Source of the DNA: Lachnospiraceae bacterium
Lineage (GTDB): Bacteria; Bacillota; Clostridia; Lachnospirales; Lachnospiraceae
Length of the DNA: 27,894 nucleotides
Assembly: GCA_009774615.1 (NCBI GenBank)
Contig: VSOC01000006.1
Coordinates: 1 to 27,894 of the forward strand
Reading direction: 5' to 3'
Positions 22,457-27,894 of this stretch are shown piece by piece (position 1 is the first letter of the stretch; the number at the start of each line of letters is the position of its first letter). The notes below the pieces were generated by a model. The model was not told the DNA's origin. It made no database searches and worked only from the letters and a program-made list of their open reading frames with translations. Position numbers and translations under genes: made by a program.

Positions 22457-23912
22457 ACGCTCTCCTTTCATTTTGTACATCATTATCCATACCCTCCAAA
22501 ACATCTGCCGTTTCCTGTGCCGTCATCACCAGGCGGCTGACCGGCAGATGCATCATCCAGCTATGGAATGCCCGGCAGATATTGGATTCATTAACCTGAA
22601 CGGAACACAGCCCATCCGCAAGCGGAAATGGTCTTGTCGTAAAAAAGCCAATACTCTGGTCTGCGGAAGTGCACATAGCCAGATAGGAAGGAAATGTTCC
22701 CTCCTGCATAATCCGTCCGGTAACATCTCCGGACTTGATTGCCGCCGCCAGCTTTTTCACCAGCTTCGACCGCTCCTTCGGCAAGAAAGGCTCCACAATC
22801 TCCACGGGAAAATCGTCCAGCGTCCCATCACCCATAAAACGCTTTATCCCCGCCTCGGTAAAGAAGGTATAAAAACGGGAAACTTTCTGCAGAAGAGCAA
22901 ACCGCTCCGTTGCCGCCTGCAAAATCTCTTTATAATCCGGAATTCCCTTCCGCAAATGGTTTGACACAAAATCATCCACATAAAACCGGCCGAAACAGGG
23001 CTGATCCATCACTATATAAAATCCGTCTTCCTCCGTACATCGCTGATAAGAACTGAGGATTTCCAGCGGGTTTGTCGTGTAATGAATAAGATTGTAACAC
23101 TTCTCCTGCAATGCCCGAAAATGCCGCCGATAGTAAGAAACCGCATCCGACGAGCGAAGCAGCATAGCGCTGGTACCTTCCTCAGACAGACACAGAACGC
23201 AGCTGTGCGTAATAAGAAAATACGGAAACGGATCGGTATAGCGGGTGCTGAGATTGCTGTCATAATAATAGCAGGGATGATAATGCTGCCTTGATAACAG
23301 ACAAATCGGAAGAATACGGCACAGACAGTCCAGATTATGCAGATTAATATCCGTACCCGTGGAAGCCGCATCAAAACAAATAATCTGACTGATATCCATC
23401 ATGGTTTTATTATCCAGGTAGCGGTGAATCAGTTCCCCCGTAAGAAAGGTATCCGAAGGCGGAACGGTGATTTCCAGCCGGGCATCCGGTCTTGCCATTT
23501 CTACAGAAAGAATCATCCGCAGCAGAAACTGCACATTCGTTTCCCCGTGAAAAACCGAACGCTCTCCCACATACTCATCCAAACCCATCAGAAGACGGGT
23601 TTCCTCAAATGCCGGTGCCGAAAAATCCAGACACGCCAGATTTCCAAACAGGCTGCTGATCATCTCCCGGGAACGGCGGATTCCCTCTTTTTCAAACTGG
23701 GCATCATAGTGAAGGCGAAGCACCTTCTCCTCGCCGGGGGGCAGCTTCAGGTGAAAGATCAGTTCATCCAGTGCATGATAGGGAAGCATACGTTTTCCTG
23801 TTAATGTCCGCGAAAGCTGTGTTCGCTCGATGCCGGAAAGTCTGGCCAACTCCGAAACAGTCATCTGCCTTGTCTGCATCAATTCCCGCAGATATTCGCT
23901 GAACAATGTCAT
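22440..23912 (-). CDS. XRE-type HTH regulator with large uncharacterised domain
   Basis: A 490-aa protein. The N-terminal helix-turn-helix of the XRE/Cro type covers about residues 1-60 (YLRELMQTRQMTVSELARLSGIERTQLSRTLTGKRMLPYHALDELI). The remaining roughly 430 residues match no family I can name, and no transmembrane segment or catalytic motif is evident. The start at 23912 is chosen for the GGGAGG upstream; the ATG at 23930 is less well placed. Its stop codon lies 17 bp inside the secreted wall-binding protein gene, so the regulator and the surface protein are probably co-expressed. Confidence 0.88.
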   Translation of the reverse strand: MTLFSEYLRELMQTRQMTVSELARLSGIERTQLSRTLTGKRMLPYHALDELIFHLKLPPGEEKVLRLHYDAQFEKEGIRRSREMISSLFGNLACLDFSAPAFEETRLLMGLDEYVGERSVFHGETNVQFLLRMILSVEMARPDARLEITVPPSDTFLTGELIHRYLDNKTMMDISQIICFDAASTGTDINLHNLDCLCRILPICLLSRQHYHPCYYYDSNLSTRYTDPFPYFLITHSCVLCLSEEGTSAMLLRSSDAVSYYRRHFRALQEKCYNLIHYTTNPLEILSSYQRCTEEDGFYIVMDQPCFGRFYVDDFVSNHLRKGIPDYKEILQAATERFALLQKVSRFYTFFTEAGIKRFMGDGTLDDFPVEIVEPFLPKERSKLVKKLAAAIKSGDVTGRIMQEGTFPSYLAMCTSADQSIGFFTTRPFPLADGLCSVQVNESNICRAFHSWMMHLPVSRLVMTAQETADVLEGMDNDVQNERRAYEKTI

Positions 23913-23930
23913 CCTTTTCCCTCCCTGCAC

Positions 23931-24189
23931 AGTTTAAGCAAATCGGACATCCGCCCTATAAGCCTTTCATGCTTTCATTTCCTGGAAAAAACTATACTTT
24001 CTTTTTTAACACTATAACATAAAACGTCAAAAATAGTGTGCACAACTGTACCTTTTTTCACGCACACCCTTTACCACAGTCAAAATCCGTGCAATAGCTT
24101 ACCCTACGGCAAAGCAAAAACACCTCGCCTGCACACCCCCGCAAACACTGACCAAAGAAATGAAATTTCTATTAAATCACCCATTTCCC
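23931..24189. other. Intergenic region with spaced inverted repeat
   Basis: No gene is seen. ACACTAT (24009-24015) and ATAGTGT (24033-24039) are perfect inverted arms around 17 bp, upstream of the XRE gene. They could be an operator for autoregulation; this is a guess from position. Confidence 0.4.
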
Positions 24190-24218
24190 TTGTTTTCTCC
24201 AGTTTGATTTGTTAAAAT
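24190..24218 (+). promoter_or_regulatory. Promoter of the CBS-domain gene
   Basis: TTGTTT and TAAAAT are separated by 17 bp, about 70 bp before the ATG. Confidence 0.65.
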
Positions 24219-24290
24219 GATGTTGGAAATAAAAACATCCGAAAAAAACACCAAAAGACAGCACCAAAAGATAGGAGAATCTGCAAAAGA

Positions 24291-24716
24291 ATGAACGTTT
24301 TTCAGCTACTGACGCCAAAGAGTGAAACCATGTATTTAGAGGAAGAAGCAACGATAGCCGCCGCCATGGATCAAATCCGCAATACAACCTATACGGCAGT
24401 TCCGGTTATCCGCGGCGATGGAACCTATGCAGGCACCATAAGCGAAGGAGATTTTCTCTGGGCCTTCTTAGACGGAAAGGACGAAGACACCAAGGGACAT
24501 TCCGCCCCCCTTTCCTCGATTCTCCAGCCGGGACGAAATCCGGCAGTAAAAATTGACGTGGATTTAAACAGTATTTTTTCGGAAGCCATGAACCAGAACT
24601 TTGTTCCGGTTGTCGATGACCGAAATATGTTCATTGGCATTATTACCCGAAAAATGGTTATCCGCTATTTCCTTGATACTTACCGCAGCAAGTGCGCAGA
24701 CCTACGTGAACAGTAA
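24291..24716 (+). CDS. CBS-domain pair protein
   Basis: A 141-aa cytoplasmic protein made of one Bateman module. CBS1 covers about 8-60 (SETMYLEEEATIAAAMDQIRNTTYTAVPVIRGDGTYAGTISEGDFLW) and CBS2 about 76-130 (VDLNSIFSEAMNQNFVPVVDDRNMFIGIITRKMVIRYFL). Such modules bind adenine nucleotides and act as energy or ion-strength sensors; no effector domain is attached. The last ten residues RSKCADLREQ and the stop codon are encoded by a right-half copy of the GTTACTGTTCA repeat, so the native C-terminus has probably been replaced. The ribosome site AGGAGA has a rather long spacer. Confidence 0.9.
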   Translation: MNVFQLLTPKSETMYLEEEATIAAAMDQIRNTTYTAVPVIRGDGTYAGTISEGDFLWAFLDGKDEDTKGHSAPLSSILQPGRNPAVKIDVDLNSIFSEAMNQNFVPVVDDRNMFIGIITRKMVIRYFLDTYRSKCADLREQ

Positions 24717-24717
24717 C
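24684..24717 (+). repeat. Right half of the GTTACTGTTCA repeat element
   Basis: CGCAGCAAGTGCGCAGACC followed by TACGTGAACAGTAA is identical to the right end of the copy at 18642-18771. The left end is missing. The gene's TAA stop (24714-24716) lies within it. Confidence 0.85.
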
Positions 24718-24760
24718 CTGTTACATCACTGCATACATCATCGGGACACACATACGGACA

Positions 24761-24803
24761 AAAGGGACAGCCATCCGCTTTAAGTGCTGTCCCTTTCTTT
24801 TTT
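24761..24803. terminator. Strong intrinsic terminator
   Basis: AAAGGGACAGC and GCTGTCCCTTT are perfect 11-bp arms followed by CTTTTTTTG on the plus strand. It ends the CBS gene. It could also serve the convergent formamidase-family gene, though the minus-strand T-run is shorter. Confidence 0.92.
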
Positions 24804-24828
24804 TGATTTTGATTTTCTGTATATTTCC

Positions 24829-25785
24829 TTACATTCTTTCAAACCCACATCTATCTTCCAGCACCTTCAAGGGAAACTCGCAGCGGACAGTTTTTAATGG
24901 ATTAACGATCTGACACACAGCCAGGTTCCCCAAAAGGGACATCAGCATCCCGGCCTTCACATCATCCATCCCCGCTGCTTTTGCCAGCAAAGCTTCCATC
25001 TTCCCGGCAGCGAACACTGCAGCTTCATCTAACGTTTCGGCCGCCTGTATCGAACTGATAATATTTCCGTCTATGCAGACCGGCAGAGCATCGAAAAATG
25101 CATCAAACACCGCATCCCCTGCTGCTTTACCGCCTTTTTTACAGACGCTGACCCGAACCTCAACCTCGCCTGCCGTTTCCAGACCGCAGATCATCACTTC
25201 TCCGTCGCCCATCCTGGCATGAAGATCACCCAGGGAAAGCAATGCTCCTTCCACATTCACCGGGAAATACAGCGTACTTCCTTTTCGGATTCTTGTACAG
25301 TCCATATTTCCGCCATGCTTTCCCGGTGTTACCGACAGTACATCTTCGCCTTCCGGAGCCGTTCCGATAACGCCAATCATCACATCGCAGTCCAGCCACA
25401 AATTCTTGTCAAACCAAAACCCCTCTTTTCCTGTTTCTTTATGCTTCTCAAAGAAAAACCTCCGGGCAGTCCTCTCCGAATAAAGGTAGTGAAATGCTCC
25501 ACAGGTCGGAGAAGTCCGCATGAGTCCATATTCCCTGAGCCGGATATCTAAGATCTCCACCCGCAAAATATCACCAACCTCTGCGCCCTTCACAAACAAA
25601 GGCCCCGTCGCCGGATTTTCCATGGCATTCTCTCGGCTTCCCAGAGGATTTTCTTCCGAAATATCATTATCGTCATAGCAATCCCTGGTTTCAAACACCA
25701 CTTCCTCGCCGCTCTCGCAGAATGCCGCCGCCTTCTGTTTCCTCCCAAATCGATCCGTTACAAAATCCCTGCTTATCCTTACCAT
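24829..25785 (-). CDS. Acetamidase/formamidase family protein
   Basis: A 318-aa enzyme of the FmdA/AmdA family, which hydrolyses short-chain amides to acid and ammonia. Recognisable segments are ENPATGPLFVKGAEVGDILRVEILDI, the HGGNMDCTRIRKGSTLYFPVNVEGALLSLGDLHARMGDGEV core (metal-site His and Asp residues) and GLETAGEVEVRV. The length is at the short end of the family. Clostridial members are often this size and may act on other substrates, so the amide is not assigned. It has its own promoter at 25870-25898. Confidence 0.93.
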   Translation of the reverse strand: MVRISRDFVTDRFGRKQKAAAFCESGEEVVFETRDCYDDNDISEENPLGSRENAMENPATGPLFVKGAEVGDILRVEILDIRLREYGLMRTSPTCGAFHYLYSERTARRFFFEKHKETGKEGFWFDKNLWLDCDVMIGVIGTAPEGEDVLSVTPGKHGGNMDCTRIRKGSTLYFPVNVEGALLSLGDLHARMGDGEVMICGLETAGEVEVRVSVCKKGGKAAGDAVFDAFFDALPVCIDGNIISSIQAAETLDEAAVFAAGKMEALLAKAAGMDDVKAGMLMSLLGNLAVCQIVNPLKTVRCEFPLKVLEDRCGFERM

Positions 25786-25869
25786 ACTCTATTTCCTTCC
25801 TTAATAAAAATCAGCCCTAATAAAAAACGTTAAGCCACCATCCTCCCACAGACAGTAGTACCCGTAATC

Positions 25870-25898
25870 ATTGTAGTATATAATCTTTTAGAAATCAA
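25870..25898 (-). promoter_or_regulatory. Promoter of the formamidase-family gene
   Basis: On the minus strand, TTGATT and TACAAT are separated by 17 bp, about 85 bp before the ATG. Downstream of the DUF2325 stop, GATATATATA occurs twice (25918-25945 region), an A/T-rich direct repeat. Confidence 0.7.
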
Positions 25899-25945
25899 CA
25901 ATTATTCTCATGAATATAGATATATATAGGTTCTGATATATATAA

Positions 25946-26236
25946 TCACTGCGGCTCTGTCACTTCTTTTTCCAGGATCTCCACCAATGCCGATTTACTG
26001 CTGGTATGACAGCGCACCACCCGGGCATTCGTCCGCTTTGCTTCATCTAAAGCACAGCGCACCATCTTATGGGATACCGTATTCGTAAACAATACCATCA
26101 AATCCGGCCTCCCTATCTGCTTTGCCAGATTTGCACTCATCTGCGTAAATACCTTTGCACTGCACCGATAACCTTTACAAATCTTCTCATACTGTCCCGC
26201 CATCCGATCATGACCGCCGATAATCACTACACTCAT
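25946..26236 (-). CDS. DUF2325 domain-containing protein
   Basis: A 96-aa cytoplasmic protein filling the whole DUF2325 domain: MSVVIIGGHDRM at the start, then CKGYRCSAKVF, LMVLFTNTVSHKMV and ARVVRCHTSSKSALVEIL. The fold resembles a small Rossmann-like domain with conserved His and Cys residues, and no biochemical function is established to my knowledge. GGAGGAATAAAGG precedes the ATG. About 105 bp upstream there is a perfect 10-bp palindrome similar to DtxR-family metal-regulator boxes overlapping a TATAAT, so regulation by metal is possible. Confidence 0.9.
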   Translation of the reverse strand: MSVVIIGGHDRMAGQYEKICKGYRCSAKVFTQMSANLAKQIGRPDLMVLFTNTVSHKMVRCALDEAKRTNARVVRCHTSSKSALVEILEKEVTEPQ

Positions 26237-26341
26237 CCTTTATTCCTCCTGCTATCTGTAAATTTCTCTGTCTTTCTCAGACACCTGCTATCCTTCACTT
26301 ACCTTATTTTATAACCTGTCATTTCATGACAACCTGGCGTT

Positions 26342-26367
26342 TAATAGTTAGCCTTAACTAACTATTA
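26342..26367. promoter_or_regulatory. DtxR/IdeR-like palindromic operator
   Basis: TAATAGTTAG-CCTTAA-CTAACTATTA has perfect 10-bp arms. The core read on the minus strand (TTAGTTAAGGCTAAC) fits the DtxR-type consensus TWAGGTWAGSCTWACCTWA at most positions. A minus-strand TATAAT (26364-26369) overlaps its edge, directed towards the DUF2325 gene. The -35 is weak. The surrounding 26237-26474 holds no gene. Confidence 0.55.
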
Positions 26368-26474
26368 TAACCCAAGAATACCATATTTTCCCTGCAAATG
26401 CAATCCCCCTTGCCAAAAAACATCAAATTTTTTGCAAAACTTATCCAAAGTTATTCAAAACTTCTATTTTCCCT

Positions 26475-26503
26475 TTGCATTTTTCCTGCTTCTGCTGTAT
26501 GAT
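26475..26503 (+). promoter_or_regulatory. Promoter of the DUF4317 gene
   Basis: TTGCAT and TATGAT are separated by 17 bp; the ATG is about 60 bp downstream. Confidence 0.75.
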
Positions 26504-26563
26504 AGCAGAACAGATGTACTTCTATATCTTATATAATCTACATAAATAAAGGTGGTAATCAAC

Positions 26564-27718
26564 ATGAATAAAAAAGAAATTTCCGAAATCAAGAAACAGT
26601 TCACCCCCGACAACTGCGCCATCACCCGTATCTGCGGCTGTTACGTGGATGGTGAAAAGAATAAAAAAGCGGAAATCTCCGATGCCTTCCTCTCTCTTCC
26701 CGAAGAGGATCGTTTCAAATACTTTGACATCTTCCGCAAGGCTTTATCCGGCACTGTTGGCAAAAATCTTATCAACATGGATTTCCCCTTAGATGCCGAA
26801 ATGCCCGACGGCCCGCAGCGCTTCTTTCTCGATCTGCGCACCAGCCATTTAGAAAAGCCGGAACTTATCGAAAAATTTTATGACAAGATCATCGATAACT
26901 ACGACTACGGCGAAAACTACTTAATCCTATTAATCCATGCCCTCTATGATATCCCCGGAAAATCCTCGGACAACCTGGAGATGTTTGACGCCTCCGACGA
27001 GGTTTACGACTACATCCTCTGTACCATCTGCCCGGTTAAGCTTTCCAAAGCCGGCCTTTCCTACGACGACCAGGAAAACTGTTTCCGCAACCGTACCAGG
27101 GACTGGCTGGTGGAAATGCCCGACCGCGGCTTCCTTTTCCCTGCGTTCAATGACCGGAGCACCGACATTCACAGCCTCCTCTATTACTCTAAAAATGCCG
27201 AAGATCTTCACGAAGGCTTTGTCGAAACCCTCTCCGGCTGCACCGTGCCCATGACGGCGAAGGATCAGCAGGAAACCTTCAACCTTCTGATCGAGGAAAC
27301 TTTAGAGGAAACCTGCGACTACGAACTGGTCAGAACCATCCATGAACGCTTAAATGATTTAATCGAAGCCGAACAGGACAACCCCGAACCAATCCTCCTC
27401 GACAAGCAGGAAGTGCGCAGTCTTTTAGAATCGAGTGGGGCCAATGAAGAAAAAATGGAAGCCTTCGACCGAAACTTCGACGAAGCCGCCGGGGAAAAAG
27501 CCGCCCTTCTGGTTTCCAATGTCGCCAACACCCGAAAATTTGAAATCAAAACCCCGGTAATCACCATCCAGGTTGCCCCCGACTGCGCCGACCTGGTAGA
27601 GACAACGATTATTGACGGACGGCGCTGCCTGGTTATCGGCATCGATGACAATGTCACGGTAAACGGGATTAATGTTGCCGCAACCGAGATGCAGAAGATT
27701 AAAGACGAACAGGAATAA
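26564..27718 (+). CDS. DUF4317 domain-containing protein
   Basis: A 384-aa cytoplasmic, acidic protein matching DUF4317 over its whole length. The N-terminus MNKKEISEIKKQFTPDNCAITRICGCYVDGEKNK is typical, as are FFLDLRTSHLEKPELIEKFYDKIIDNYDYGENYLILLIHALYDIP and the C-terminal beta-rich VITIQVAPDCADLVETTIIDGRRCLVIGIDDNVTVNGI. The function is unknown. The start at 26564 has GGTGG upstream; the ATG at 26552 overlaps that ribosome site. It is monocistronic, with its own promoter. No signal peptide or membrane segment is seen. Confidence 0.9.
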   Translation: MNKKEISEIKKQFTPDNCAITRICGCYVDGEKNKKAEISDAFLSLPEEDRFKYFDIFRKALSGTVGKNLINMDFPLDAEMPDGPQRFFLDLRTSHLEKPELIEKFYDKIIDNYDYGENYLILLIHALYDIPGKSSDNLEMFDASDEVYDYILCTICPVKLSKAGLSYDDQENCFRNRTRDWLVEMPDRGFLFPAFNDRSTDIHSLLYYSKNAEDLHEGFVETLSGCTVPMTAKDQQETFNLLIEETLEETCDYELVRTIHERLNDLIEAEQDNPEPILLDKQEVRSLLESSGANEEKMEAFDRNFDEAAGEKAALLVSNVANTRKFEIKTPVITIQVAPDCADLVETTIIDGRRCLVIGIDDNVTVNGINVAATEMQKIKDEQE

Positions 27719-27762
27719 ACCAAAATCACAGCGCAAAGCGAAATACTGCGAATAAAAAAATA

Positions 27763-27822
27763 CAGTAAAGCAAAAACAAAATCAGTAAGGCAAATACAAA
27801 ACCAGCAAAGCAAAAAACATGG
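27763..27822. repeat. Three imperfect 20-bp tandem repeats
   Basis: Units start CAGTAAAGCAAAAAC, CAGTAAGGCAAATAC and CAGCAAAGCAAAAAA at 27763, 27783 and 27803. A related TTACTGCTTTTCTC motif, inverted, occurs twice at the window end. Confidence 0.7.
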
Positions 27823-27860
27823 CCCATTTGGAAAAAATTTCTTCCAGACCGGCCATGTTT
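27815..27860 (-). terminator. Hairpin, probably a terminator for a minus-strand gene beyond the window
   Basis: AAACATGGCC (27815-27824) and GGCCATGTTT (27851-27860) form perfect 10-bp arms around an inner TGGAA/TTCCA hairpin. On the minus strand the stem runs into TTTTTTG, a better T-run than on the plus strand, so it may serve a gene to the right, or act bidirectionally with DUF4317. Confidence 0.65.
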
Positions 27861-27894
27861 CCTATTACTGCTTTTCTCTTACTGCTTTTCTCTT

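Overview
The window looks like a chromosomal segment of a low-to-mid GC anaerobic Firmicute, most likely a gut Lachnospiraceae/Clostridia species. I infer this from the protein set (DUF4317, DUF1836, DUF2325, a YerC/YecD-type TrpR-like regulator, secreted proteins with choline-binding-like wall repeats, an aconitase-family hydratase), strong AGGAGG-type ribosome-binding sites and TTGACA/TATAAT promoters with 17-bp spacers. Genus cannot be assigned from sequence alone. No phage, insertion sequence or CRISPR array is visible.

Region 1 (1-8730, all on the minus strand): a sugar-sensing and uptake block. Reading in the transcription direction, it has a membrane-anchored RbsB-like sugar-binding protein, a six-TM HisKA_3 histidine kinase, a NarL/LuxR response regulator and a second, membrane-anchored extracellular solute-binding protein. 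A hairpin/palindrome region follows, then a complete mannose-family PTS (IIA, IIB, IIC, IID), a Cof-type HAD phosphatase and an HPr-like protein that has lost both His15 and Ser46. A tRNA-Arg(ACG) with its own strong promoter closes the block. There is no ABC permease. My inference is that the two binding proteins act as sensors that tune the PTS.

Region 2 (8771-13103, minus): 23S rRNA m5U methyltransferase (RlmD/RlmCD type), a small one-TM acidic protein, and the DNA helicase PcrA.

Region 3 (13104-14230): 1.1 kb without a long gene. It holds a type I toxin-antitoxin locus: a 29-aa holin-like toxin, a convergent antisense RNA, two well-formed promoters lying in homologous inverted arms, and a leader with four alternating complementary hexamers controlling the toxin Shine-Dalgarno. 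Two tandem perfect palindromes lie next to it.

Region 4 (14230-18940): a DUF1836 protein (plus), then minus-strand genes for a secreted wall-binding protein with a C-terminal His/Cys motif, a TrpR-like regulator, and an aconitase-family hydratase (YbhJ-like).

Region 5 (18940-21400, plus): two orphan lipoprotein substrate-binding proteins, the second with its Shine-Dalgarno buried in a perfect 11-bp hairpin. Region 6 (21653-27894): an XRE-type regulator overlapping a second secreted wall-binding protein, a CBS-pair protein, a formamidase-family enzyme, a DUF2325 protein next to a DtxR-like palindrome, and a DUF4317 protein.

A short inverted-repeat element (ends GTTACTGTTCA...TGAACAGTAAC) recurs at five places in full, short, half or degenerate forms. 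One copy sits in the hydratase mRNA leader. Another supplies the last ten codons and stop of the CBS protein. This repeat family and the type I toxin-antitoxin locus are the most unusual content.
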